From contig NZ_CP050698.1 in assembly GCF_005116655.2 (NCBI RefSeq), positions 310,001 through 374,000 on the forward strand: DNA of 64,000 nt. The letters are read 5' to 3'. The notes beneath the pieces were generated by a model. It was given only the letters and a program-made list of their open reading frames with translations. It was not told the origin of the DNA and searched no databases. Numbering within the stretch: position 1 is the first letter of the stretch; every line of letters starts with the position of its first letter. The DNA is from Desulfosediminicola flagellatus (GTDB taxonomy: Bacteria > Desulfobacterota > Desulfobulbia > Desulfobulbales > Desulfocapsaceae). The translations under genes and the position numbers were made by a program. Shown here piece after piece: positions 52,194 through 61,461 of this stretch.

Positions 52194-55187
52194 ATGTTTC
52201 CTCTGCGAGTACGTTCATATTACTCCCTTTCACGAGCTACTGTTTCACCTGCTGCACTTTGCCGTCTAGCTGTAGAACTCGGGTATAGTGGTCTGGCAAT
52301 GACAGATAGAGATAATTTGTATGGTCTCTGGAATTTTCTCACCGCCTGTAAGCGTGAAAATATTAAACCCATAGTGGGTGCGGAGTTATCTGAAACGGGT
52401 AGCGACAAACTGGTAACCTGTTTGGTGCAAAGTGATGTTGGCTATAGCAATCTCTGTCGTTTGATTAGCAAACGTCACTGTCAAAAGTTTCAACTTGTAA
52501 AAGATATTCCCCTACATAACAGTGGTCTGCTGGTACTTTCTCAGGATATTACATTACTCGAACGTCTGCACGCGGGTGGTGCACAGGTTGTGGCCGATCT
52601 AGGGCCATTACCTACAGCGCACGCACGTACTTTGCGAAACTGGGCAAATAATCATGGAATAACAGCAGTAGCAACACCTGACAGCTCCCTTGGTGTGGCT
52701 GGAGATAAAGACCTGTATCTGCTTTTGCGGGCCATAGCCAATAACACAAGCCGGAGCAGGTTACTGAATATTGAGTCTGTAGATGCTATTCATGCTTTTG
52801 AAAGCGCAGAAGAATATCGACAACGTTTTGCGGTATGGCCTGAAGTTGTTGACGCATCAGATTTTCTTGCCGAACAGTGTGAATATGACGGCCCGAAATT
52901 CGGAACAGTTATGCCGCCATGGCGCTACTCCGAAGAGGGGAGCCCTAAGGAGGTGCTGCGAACTAAAGCGTATGCCGGTGCCTGTCTGAGATATGGTGAT
53001 GATCTGGGCGAGCCTGTAATTGAGCGACTTGAGCATGAACTTCGGGTTATTGAGGATATGGGCTTTTCTTCCTACTTTCTGGTGGTACGCGATATTGTGC
53101 ACAGAAAAGGGGAGGATGGTACTCGGAAAAAACGACGTATCTGCGGGCGTGGTTCAGGTGCTGCCTCACTGGTTGCCTACTGTCTTGAAATAACAAACGT
53201 TTGCCCCTTGAAATATAATCTCTATTTTGAGCGGTTCCTTAATCCGGGTCGAACTGATCCACCCGATATCGATATAGATTTTGCCTGGGATGAACGCGAT
53301 GAGGTATTGCAGGAAGTGCTCAGCGACTTTTCCGGCTATTCAGCTATGGTATGCAACCATATATTTTTCCAGCCGCGGATGGCAATCCGGGAAACAGCCA
53401 AAGCTTTCGGTATGCCGGGATATGAAATATCCCAGCTCACTAAGCGGTTGCCGTGGCTATCTAGCGGTTCTGAAGAGAACCTGCAGCAGTGTATAGAAAA
53501 CCTGCCTGCTCTTCGTGATCAGGATTTTTCAGAGCCATGGCCTGAGATTATCAAACTGGCTGCAAGGTTGATTGGTATTCCCAGGTATCTTTCGGTGCAC
53601 CCGGGCGGTGTGGTAATTACGCCGAAACCAATTACCGAGTATGTTCCGGTTGAGTATGCCGCGAAGGGGGTGCCAATTATCCAGTGGGAGAAGGATGCTA
53701 CTGAAGAGGCTGGCCTGGTGAAGATTGATATTCTTGGTAACCGCAGTCTCGGAGTAATTCGTGATGCTGTGCAATCCGTTCGTACTGCAGGAATTACTCT
53801 TGATGAACTTGGCTGGAACCCGGAAGACGATTCACGCACCAGAAGCGGTGTGGCTCGCGGCACAACTATGGGATGTTTTTATATCGAGAGTCCGGCCATG
53901 CGACTGCTTCAGCAGAAGGCGGGGAGTGGTGATTTTGAGCAACTGGTTATTCAGTCATCCATAATCAGGCCGGCAGCCAATGAATTTGTTCGTGAGTATG
54001 TTCGTCGACTGCATGGTGGTACCTGGCAGCCTTTGCATCCATCAGTGGGTGATGTGCTAGATGAGACATTCGGCTTAATGGTTTATCAGGAGGATGTCTC
54101 ACGCGTTGCGGTGGCGATGGCAGGGTTTAGTCATGCACGTGCAGATGGGTTGCGCAAAGTGATGTCAAAAAAAGATAAGGAATTTCGCTTAAAAGATTAT
54201 AAAGAACGATTTTATAAAGGGTGCCGGGAGCGCAATATTGCCGACGAATATATAGATCAGGTGTGGCGCATGATGATGAGTTTTGACGGCTACTCGTTTT
54301 GCAAACCGCACTCAGCTTCATACGCCAGGGTTTCGTATCAGGCCGCCTACCTTAAACATCATTATCCGGCTGAGTTTATGGCGGCGGTCATCTCGAATCG
54401 TGGTGGCTACTATTCTACACTAGCCTATACTTCTGAGGCAAAACGGCTGGGGATTGACGTATTGCACCCTGATGTAAACCTCAGCAACGTTCGCTGGACT
54501 GGTTGTGGAAAAAATATTCGAGTGGGCTTGCAGGAGATTCACGGCCTCTCCGAACGTGCAATAACCCGACTGCTTGAACAGCGGCAGATAAAAAAATTTG
54601 CTGATCCTGTAGATTTCTGGAACAGGGTCGGCCCGGCAGATGATGAAGCGAGGGCGCTTGTTCATGCGGGGGCAATGGATAGTCTTGATCCAATGTTAAA
54701 TAGAACGTCGCTGCTCTGGCAGTGGTCAAGTTTTCATCGGGGGAAGACGATGCTGAAAGCAAATTCGCTCTTTCCGGTAAAGCTGCCGGAGCCGCCATTA
54801 CTGAAAGCACCTGATATATACAGCATGCTTGTGCGTGAGTATGAGGTGCTGGGTTTTCTCTGTAAATATCATCCTATTGTGCTGGCAGGTAAGAGGCCGC
54901 GCGGGCTTGTGCCGATTGCAGATGTACCAAATCAGGTGGGACGGAGGATTCGATGTGCTGGGTGGTTGTTAACAGGAAAGGTCGTATCGACAAAAACGGG
55001 AGAAGTCATGGAGTTCCTCACATTCGAAGATGATACGGGCATTCTTGAAACTACCTTTTTCCCTGAGACGTATCGGCGGTCGGCCCATATGCTGCAGACA
55101 GGCAGGGCGTATATCCTGACCGGGATTGTTGATGAGGACTATGGTGCCGTAACACTTACGGTTGAGAATGTGTCGGCACTAAAGTGA
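52194..55187 (+). CDS. dnaE2: Error-prone DNA polymerase DnaE2
   Basis: 997 residues, in the DnaE2 range and shorter than DnaE1. The N-terminal PHP domain lacks the usual HxH (it reads 'VRSYYSLSRATVSP'), so it is probably without exonuclease. The C-family core has 'GRGSGAASLVAYCL' and 'PPDIDIDFAWDER' (two catalytic Asp), with the third Asp in 'VKIDILGNRSLG'. The OB-fold lies near 880-970 ('GWLLTGKVVSTKTGEV'). There is no C-terminal clamp motif, as expected if ImuB supplies it. It is the last gene of the lexA cassette. Confidence 0.95.
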   Translation: MFPLRVRSYYSLSRATVSPAALCRLAVELGYSGLAMTDRDNLYGLWNFLTACKRENIKPIVGAELSETGSDKLVTCLVQSDVGYSNLCRLISKRHCQKFQLVKDIPLHNSGLLVLSQDITLLERLHAGGAQVVADLGPLPTAHARTLRNWANNHGITAVATPDSSLGVAGDKDLYLLLRAIANNTSRSRLLNIESVDAIHAFESAEEYRQRFAVWPEVVDASDFLAEQCEYDGPKFGTVMPPWRYSEEGSPKEVLRTKAYAGACLRYGDDLGEPVIERLEHELRVIEDMGFSSYFLVVRDIVHRKGEDGTRKKRRICGRGSGAASLVAYCLEITNVCPLKYNLYFERFLNPGRTDPPDIDIDFAWDERDEVLQEVLSDFSGYSAMVCNHIFFQPRMAIRETAKAFGMPGYEISQLTKRLPWLSSGSEENLQQCIENLPALRDQDFSEPWPEIIKLAARLIGIPRYLSVHPGGVVITPKPITEYVPVEYAAKGVPIIQWEKDATEEAGLVKIDILGNRSLGVIRDAVQSVRTAGITLDELGWNPEDDSRTRSGVARGTTMGCFYIESPAMRLLQQKAGSGDFEQLVIQSSIIRPAANEFVREYVRRLHGGTWQPLHPSVGDVLDETFGLMVYQEDVSRVAVAMAGFSHARADGLRKVMSKKDKEFRLKDYKERFYKGCRERNIADEYIDQVWRMMMSFDGYSFCKPHSASYARVSYQAAYLKHHYPAEFMAAVISNRGGYYSTLAYTSEAKRLGIDVLHPDVNLSNVRWTGCGKNIRVGLQEIHGLSERAITRLLEQRQIKKFADPVDFWNRVGPADDEARALVHAGAMDSLDPMLNRTSLLWQWSSFHRGKTMLKANSLFPVKLPEPPLLKAPDIYSMLVREYEVLGFLCKYHPIVLAGKRPRGLVPIADVPNQVGRRIRCAGWLLTGKVVSTKTGEVMEFLTFEDDTGILETTFFPETYRRSAHMLQTGRAYILTGIVDEDYGAVTLTVENVSALK

Positions 55188-55320
55188 TGAAGTCTATTAT
55201 TAGTGTCCTTTCCGCTTCACACCTTACTCCTACGCATCACACTTCAAGGCAGATATTCAGGGGTAATCAGATGTATTTTGGTACTACGCTTTTATGGATT
55301 GTGGATGATGTATAACGGAT

Positions 55321-56334
55321 CTATTGATTCTGAGTCTCGGTCGGTACATCATTATCGACCAGCAGATCCAGCGCCGGTGGGATGGATTCTGGAGATGGTG
55401 AGATATACTGATACTGTTTGAAGCCGTAATTAACCAGATACTTGATGTCATACCACATTGTCTCGCTTCCCATGACTGCGACAATGATAGTTGAATCTCC
55501 ACGGGTAAATTTCCCAACATAGGTCTGACGAGCTTTCAGGGTGTAACCGGTTTTTCCTCCGGTAGTTCCGGGTATCTGCCAGAGAGCCTTATTATGATTG
55601 TAGAGAGTCCGACCTTCATCGGTCTTCATCGATCGCTTTTTCATCTTTTCGGCAAATTCGGGATTACGCATAGCTTCACGAAAGATAATGGCAAGATCAC
55701 GGGCTGTGCTGGTCTGACCTTTTGCGGTCAAACCTGTGGCGGTTTTACAGACTGTATTGGTTGCTCCCCAGTATTCGGCGAGTAATGTCATGTAGTTGGC
55801 AAATTCTTCTTCGGTCCCACCAAGCATTTCTGCCAGGGCAACACTGGCGTCGTTTGAAGAAGCAAGCAGTACTGCTGAGATAAGTTCATCGGCGCGATAT
55901 TGCTTGGCAGTATCAAGGTACATTTTCGAACTCGGTCGTGAGGCAGCTTCTTTACTGACCGGAACAGACTCTTCTCCGGTCATTGACTTCAGGGCAATCA
56001 TGCCGGTAAGCACCTTGATAGTGCTTGCTGGCTGCCGAGGATCGTCAGGTGCCTTGGCAAAAAGTAGCCGCCCGCCAGTTTCTTCCATGATAACCGCGCT
56101 ACGGGCCGAGATACGTTTTTCTATTATTGGATTAGTGTAGATTTTATCTATTGATGCGGGGTAGCGTTTTACCTGTGAAATATTTCCCTCAACACCTAAA
56201 ATAGGTGTGTTTTTAGATTGTTGAGCCAGTGCCATACCGCTGGTAAAGTGGAGGAATACCATCAGGATCAGGAGTGACGAGGTGTTTATTAACCGGCAAA
56301 AGCCGCAAGAGGTGCGTTGAAACAATAGTATCAT
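55321..56334 (-). CDS. dacA: D-alanyl-D-alanine carboxypeptidase (PBP5/DacA-like)
   Basis: 337 residues. A signal peptide spans about 15-38 (ending 'GMALAQ'). The serine-peptidase S11 motifs are complete: S-T-I-K at 104-107 ('QPASTIKVLTGM'), S-S-N at 159-161 ('LLASSNDAS') and 'GGKTGYT'. It trims the terminal D-Ala of peptidoglycan stem peptides in the periplasm. The usual C-terminal amphipathic membrane anchor is not obvious; the chain ends in an acidic tail. It converges with dnaE2, and no terminator is seen between them. Confidence 0.93.
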   Translation of the reverse strand: MILLFQRTSCGFCRLINTSSLLILMVFLHFTSGMALAQQSKNTPILGVEGNISQVKRYPASIDKIYTNPIIEKRISARSAVIMEETGGRLLFAKAPDDPRQPASTIKVLTGMIALKSMTGEESVPVSKEAASRPSSKMYLDTAKQYRADELISAVLLASSNDASVALAEMLGGTEEEFANYMTLLAEYWGATNTVCKTATGLTAKGQTSTARDLAIIFREAMRNPEFAEKMKKRSMKTDEGRTLYNHNKALWQIPGTTGGKTGYTLKARQTYVGKFTRGDSTIIVAVMGSETMWYDIKYLVNYGFKQYQYISPSPESIPPALDLLVDNDVPTETQNQ

Positions 56335-56594
56335 CTATGAAGGTGTATTTTGGAAAAAGGAGGATACGAATAGTGATCTGTTTTATTTTGTTGTAGTCTC
56401 TGTGTCTGCGGTTGTCAAGTAGCTTTTCCCAGTATATTCAGGGCCTGGAGGGGGGCTGATGTCGCTTCATGATTGACCTCAAACACGTCTTTGTGTAATA
56501 TCCAACCGAAATCTAACCACAGGGTGTAACAGTATATTTAGTCATTGCTGTTTCTTTCGGTGGTCCGTGAACCCTTTTTAAACTGAGGTGAAAT

Positions 56595-58292
56595 ATGCAG
56601 GTTGAAGCAGATGTCCGGATGACATTGAATTATATACTCGACTCAAGTCGTGCCAAATATGGTGACAAACCTGCCATAGGTATGGCGATGCAGAAACCAC
56701 TGTCCTATAACGAGTTTCATCATAACGTTATGGCAATCGCGTGTAGATTGCAGAAAGAGGGTGTGAAAAAAGGGGATCGGATAGCGATACTCGCAGAGAA
56801 TTCTCATCAGTGGGGCATGGCCTATTTTTCTATTGTCCGCCTTGGCGCAATCGCTGTTCCCATTTTGCCGGATCTGCCTGAGAGTGATGTGCGCCATATT
56901 CTCAATGAGATGAAGGTGAAAATTCTCTTTACCACAGGGCGACAGATAGAAAAAATCTACGAGCTCAAAAAAGAGCTCGCGGGTCCGGTAATTACACTTG
57001 ATGATTATAACGCACAGGGTGGTGTTGTTGAGGTGGTTACTTTCAGCGATTTGCTGGAGGACGCTATGACAGATCTGCGGATGATGGAGGATACACTGGA
57101 GTTTCCAGAGGTTGAAGAAGAAGATATTGCCTCTATCCTCTATACCTCGGGTACGTCGGGGTATTCTAAGGCTGTTATGTTGAGTCATAAAAACCTTACA
57201 TCAAATGCCTACTCCTGTTCACGATTGATGGATCTACCGGTCGGGGGGGTGTTTTTATCAATTCTTCCGATGTCTCATACCTACGAATTTACCCTGGGCT
57301 TTACCCTTCCTCTGCTGTGTGGTTGCAGGATTGCGTATGCAGGAAAGTCACCAACACCCGCAATTTTGCAAAAATTGTGTCAGCATGAAAAGCCTTTTGC
57401 AATTTTTGCTGTGCCTCTGGTTCTTGAGAAAATATACAAAAAGCGTGTGCTGCCTCAGATTGAAAATTCGAAAGTACTTAATCTTGCATGTAAAACAAAA
57501 TTTGGTCGCAAAATGATCTATAAAAAGATCGGCGCGAAACTTATCGATTTTTTTGGTGGAAATTTGCAGCTCATGGGCATTGGTGGAGCGGCACTTAACC
57601 CTGAGGTAGAGCAATTTTTGAAAGAAGCGTCATTTCCCTATCTTATCGGTTACGGACTGACTGAGTCCTCTCCGTTGCTTGCCGGCGGTCCCATGGGGGA
57701 TGAGACTATTGCTGTGGGTTCAACAGGTAAACCTATTTCAGGTGTTGAGATTAAGATCGTTGATCCCGATCCTGAAACAGGTATTGGTGAGATTCATGCG
57801 GCAGGTCCCAATGTGATGACAGGCTATTTTGATGATATTGAAGGAACCGATGCAGTTCTTTCAAGTGAAGGTTGGCTTGCTACCGGGGACATTGGCTATC
57901 TTGATGACTTTGGTAACCTCCATGTGCGTGGGCGATGCAAGAATGTGATCGTTATGGCAAATGGCGAAAATGTATACCCGGAGGCCATTGAGCATAAAAT
58001 TAATACCTTTACCTGGGTTGTTGAGAGTCTTGTGCTTGAAAATAACGGTCAGCTTGAAGCCTGGGTTTATCCGGATTATGAATTGATAGACGAAGATACC
58101 GCAGGGCAGGGACGTGGTGAGCGACGGGCATATATGGAAACTATCCTTGAAGAGATGCGGGTTAAGCTTAATGGCCAGCTCCCTCCAGCCTCACGTATTG
58201 CCAGAGTTTTTGAGCGTCGGGAGCCTTTTATCAAAACAGCGACACATAAAATAAAGCGCTATTTGTATGATGGGCATGGAATGGTCGGATAA
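56595..58292 (+). CDS. AMP-forming acyl-CoA synthetase
   Basis: 565 residues of the ANL superfamily. The P-loop is 'SILYTSGTSGYSKAVMLSH', with 'YGLTESSPLL' (motif A5) and 'GWLATGDIGYLDDFG' (motif A7), then 'VIVMANGENVYPEAIE'. The catalytic C-terminal Lys is that in 'FIKTATHKIKRYL'. It activates a carboxylic acid, probably a long-chain fatty acid, to its CoA ester. It stands alone with a GAGG site upstream and shares a bidirectional terminator with the chemoreceptor gene. Confidence 0.92.
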   Translation: MQVEADVRMTLNYILDSSRAKYGDKPAIGMAMQKPLSYNEFHHNVMAIACRLQKEGVKKGDRIAILAENSHQWGMAYFSIVRLGAIAVPILPDLPESDVRHILNEMKVKILFTTGRQIEKIYELKKELAGPVITLDDYNAQGGVVEVVTFSDLLEDAMTDLRMMEDTLEFPEVEEEDIASILYTSGTSGYSKAVMLSHKNLTSNAYSCSRLMDLPVGGVFLSILPMSHTYEFTLGFTLPLLCGCRIAYAGKSPTPAILQKLCQHEKPFAIFAVPLVLEKIYKKRVLPQIENSKVLNLACKTKFGRKMIYKKIGAKLIDFFGGNLQLMGIGGAALNPEVEQFLKEASFPYLIGYGLTESSPLLAGGPMGDETIAVGSTGKPISGVEIKIVDPDPETGIGEIHAAGPNVMTGYFDDIEGTDAVLSSEGWLATGDIGYLDDFGNLHVRGRCKNVIVMANGENVYPEAIEHKINTFTWVVESLVLENNGQLEAWVYPDYELIDEDTAGQGRGERRAYMETILEEMRVKLNGQLPPASRIARVFERREPFIKTATHKIKRYLYDGHGMVG

Positions 58293-58349
58293 AATGCATT
58301 CGCAGTTGAGGCTTTGTGCTGATACTTAATGCTTGATTGTCAGAAAATA

Positions 58350-58380
58350 AAAGGCCCGGTTACTCTGTAACCGGGCCTTT
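58350..58380. terminator. Bidirectional terminator
   Basis: AAAGGCCCGGTTAC pairs with GTAACCGGGCCTTT around a 3-base loop. It lies between the convergent acyl-CoA synthetase and chemoreceptor genes; A and T runs flank both sides. Confidence 0.92.
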
Positions 58381-58385
58381 GCTGT

Positions 58386-60428
58386 TTATATTTTTGTTAC
58401 ATGTGTATCGGGGAGAGCATATAAATCGTCAAGTGCCTTGAACAGACTTTTTCGTACCTTCTCAAATTCCTCAACTTTCCTGGTTGCAGCGCTGGAATTG
58501 TTATCATTATACAGATTGACAGCTTCGACAACGTTTTGATGAACCGCTTCGTGGTGAATACCTATTTCCTTAAATATATCGAGTGATGATAATTCTGGAG
58601 GTGCATCGTCATACCATTTACCAAAAGCACATTGGTGATGATTTGGTATCTCACTGGCGTTTATGGTTGTGTATCCGCTCAGCACGGAGGTAAGTCGCAT
58701 TTTCCAGTTGAAGTGCGCGTCTTTTATCGTGCCGATATCAAATTGTGGTTGCTTGAAACTGAAATTATCAAGCATGACCGAAAGTGATTCCGTATTGTTT
58801 TGCATTTCGACAGCCAGCTCTTTTACATCGGAACTGGCAGCGGCAACTTTATCAGCCTCTGATTTCAACAGAGCAATATCACGGGCAACATCGCTGTTTA
58901 CTGCAGACGCCTGCGATATGTTCTCAGTAACCTCCTGCATGCCGGCAGATGCCTGGCTTATATTTTCTGCTATTTCATTGCTTGTGACAGCCTGCTCTTC
59001 TACCGCTGCGGCCATGGATGAGACAATCTCACTGGTACTGTTAATGATCTTGCCGATAGTACCGATCACGTTAATGGTTTGTTCGCTTGAGCTCTGTACA
59101 CCTTCGATGCGCTCTTGTATTTCCCGTGTTGCTTCTGTTGTCTGGCGTGCGAGGTCTTTTATCTCATTGGCCACAACAGCAAAGCCTTTACCTGCTTCTC
59201 CGGCACGGGCAGCTTCAATAGTTGCGTTGAGTGCAAGCAGGTTGGTTTGATCGGCAATTTCATTGATGGTCTCAGTTACTTTATTGATTTTTTCTGCAGC
59301 TACACCTAATTCCTTTACACTGATAGAGGCTTTTGTTGCTTCGTTTACAGCCTGTTCAGTTATGACCCTGGCATTTTCAGAGTTTGAGGAAATCTCGGTA
59401 ATTGTTGATGTCATCTCCTCGGTGGCCGCGGCAACCATGCTGACATTAACACTGGTTTCTTCTGAGGCGGCTGCAATTGCGGCCATGTTGGTATTCATTT
59501 CTTCTGCGGCCGCAGCAACTGTATTACAGTTGGCGGCCATATCTTCTGCCAGGTTATGAAGAGAGGCAGAAAGACCAACCTGAGAATTAGACGACGCGTT
59601 AATTGTTGATGCCGCTCCATGTACGCGGGTACACATATTGTTCAAATTTGAAGCGAGGTTGTTTGCTGAACATGCGAGTTGACCCATCTCGTCATTTTGT
59701 TCCAAATGACTTTGAACTCGCATATTGCCATTTGCGAGGTCGGCAGTAAGTGTGGCAAGATGCTGTGTCGTTTTAGAGATGTTACGGGTTATTACCAGGC
59801 TGAACAATACACCAATCCCCAGAGATAAAAGAGAAAGAGTTATGAGCAGGTTTTTCCCGGCAGTGATGTTTGAATTAACATGAAAATCAGTTGAGGCAGT
59901 GAGCTGCGCAACCTCTTTTGAGATAGTATGTAAATTATCTTGTATAGTTTTAAGTGCTTCTTTGCTCTTCGTGCCGTAAATAGCTTTGGCTTCATCTAAT
60001 ATATCTACTTTGTTTTGTGTTGCAGCAAGCGCATTGATTTCTTTGATTGAAGCGTGCAAATCCTTATGAGGTTGTTCAATTGCGGAAATGATAGGTGAAA
60101 GTGCCGGAAAGTGCTTTTCAATATTCTTTCGCTCTTCACCATAGAGCCACTTCCCAGGCTCACATTTTGTAGGATCAGTTTCAATAGCTATGGTAGCTGT
60201 ATTTGTATCGAGGAAGAATTTATTGACTGTAGCAAAGAACATCTGTAGATCGATTTCCCGTTTGAGAAGTGTTTCGTTGAGTTCATTGGCAACTTTGACT
60301 GTAGTAATATCCTGTATTGCCGAGTTAAAACGTGTCCAGCTAACCGTTGAGATTGTAAGCAGCAGTAAAAGAATTACGCCAAAACCGGATAGGAGCTTTT
60401 TGTTTATTGAAATATCCTTAAATCGCAT
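58386..60428 (-). CDS. Methyl-accepting chemotaxis protein with CZB domain
   Basis: 680 residues: membrane helix (about 11-30), periplasmic helical domain, helix 2 (about 190-212), HAMP, and the signalling hairpin 'EAARAGEAGKGFAVVANEIK'. The C-terminus (572-680) is a CZB zinc domain with 'HFNWK', Cys600 in 'QCAFGKWYDD' and 'HHEAVH'. The periplasmic domain contains a similar 'KCEPGKWLYGE' (Cys89) and 'HKDLH' (121-125). It may thus sense zinc or oxidised thiols on both sides. It signals to CheA/CheW; no che gene is nearby. Confidence 0.93.
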   Translation of the reverse strand: MRFKDISINKKLLSGFGVILLLLLTISTVSWTRFNSAIQDITTVKVANELNETLLKREIDLQMFFATVNKFFLDTNTATIAIETDPTKCEPGKWLYGEERKNIEKHFPALSPIISAIEQPHKDLHASIKEINALAATQNKVDILDEAKAIYGTKSKEALKTIQDNLHTISKEVAQLTASTDFHVNSNITAGKNLLITLSLLSLGIGVLFSLVITRNISKTTQHLATLTADLANGNMRVQSHLEQNDEMGQLACSANNLASNLNNMCTRVHGAASTINASSNSQVGLSASLHNLAEDMAANCNTVAAAAEEMNTNMAAIAAASEETSVNVSMVAAATEEMTSTITEISSNSENARVITEQAVNEATKASISVKELGVAAEKINKVTETINEIADQTNLLALNATIEAARAGEAGKGFAVVANEIKDLARQTTEATREIQERIEGVQSSSEQTINVIGTIGKIINSTSEIVSSMAAAVEEQAVTSNEIAENISQASAGMQEVTENISQASAVNSDVARDIALLKSEADKVAAASSDVKELAVEMQNNTESLSVMLDNFSFKQPQFDIGTIKDAHFNWKMRLTSVLSGYTTINASEIPNHHQCAFGKWYDDAPPELSSLDIFKEIGIHHEAVHQNVVEAVNLYNDNNSSAATRKVEEFEKVRKSLFKALDDLYALPDTHVTKI

Positions 60429-60723
60429 AGCTGACCACCTTCGTCTTTAATAAGTCGATGTTTTGAAGTTGTTTGGTAACAATAATGTGATGTTGGAATT
60501 GGTTGTTCAACAAGCGTGAGATGGATATGATCACCTCCCCCACGATATCATAGAAAAAAAGATTATGTCCAATGGATGGGGCGATATTGTTGAGAGTAGG
60601 AATAGGTATTAAGTGAAAAAAATGTTGTAATATATTAAAATAGCAAGGAAAAATATTCAAAAAAAATGGTGCTGAAATAGTGCTATTAAAAACAGTAGGA
60701 TATACTATGCAAATAAATGCTGC

Positions 60724-61362
60724 TCAATACGGTAACAGCTGAAGAACGAACTGAAATACAGGCTTAAAAATGTGACGTAATGCTCCGCTGAATACGAGCG
60801 CTAGGATGACGATAAACCCGAATTTTTCAAGCTTCATATATTTGATAGCAAGAGTATTGGGTAGAAGACAGACCAGGATTCGGCTGCCATCAAGTGGCGG
60901 CACAGGAATCATGTTAAAGATGCACAGGACGATGTTTATTTTGAGGCTGATAAAGAGCATTTTGCTCAAAGGCTCAAGGGTATAGAACATGTTTTGGGGA
61001 GTTACTGAAACGAGAAACGGCGTCAGGTGAATGAGTACTATTGATATGGCGGCGAGTAGAAGATTGCTCAGAGGACCTGCTATAGCGACCAGTAGCATGC
61101 CCTGTTCAGGCTGACGGAAAAATCGAGGGTTAACCGGTACAGGTTTAGCCCATCCTATCATTTGGGTAACAATTAATGTGAGTGTCCCTAAAGGATCAAG
61201 GTGTTTGATTGGGTTTAGGGTCAACCTACCGGCTTGCTGAGCCGTGGGGTCTCCTAATCTCCATGCTACGTAACCGTGCGCTAACTCATGTAAGGTTAAT
61301 GCCACAAGTAATGGTGGAAGCAGAATAATAAGTTGTGATAAATACTGTGTTACATCAGACAT
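60724..61362 (-). CDS. Site-2 protease family metallopeptidase (M50)
   Basis: 212 residues, about five or six membrane helices. The zinc site is 'LTLHELAHGYVAWRLGD' (HExxH) and the third ligand lies in 'NMIPVPPLDGSRIL'. 'AIAGPLSNLLLAAI' is another family block. No PDZ domain is present, as in the short SpoIVFB/YwhC-like group. It cleaves within membrane helices; its target is unknown. It lies 99 bases after the tRNA-nucleotidyltransferase-type gene and may share its transcript. Confidence 0.92.
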   Translation of the reverse strand: MSDVTQYLSQLIILLPPLLVALTLHELAHGYVAWRLGDPTAQQAGRLTLNPIKHLDPLGTLTLIVTQMIGWAKPVPVNPRFFRQPEQGMLLVAIAGPLSNLLLAAISIVLIHLTPFLVSVTPQNMFYTLEPLSKMLFISLKINIVLCIFNMIPVPPLDGSRILVCLLPNTLAIKYMKLEKFGFIVILALVFSGALRHIFKPVFQFVLQLLPY

Positions 61363-61461
61363 ATGATTAATTGCTAAACGTTTTATGCTGTTTGATGATG
61401 AATGAATTGTTTCTATATGTAGATATCTATTCTAATCATCAGATTTTCAATGAAAAGCTGC

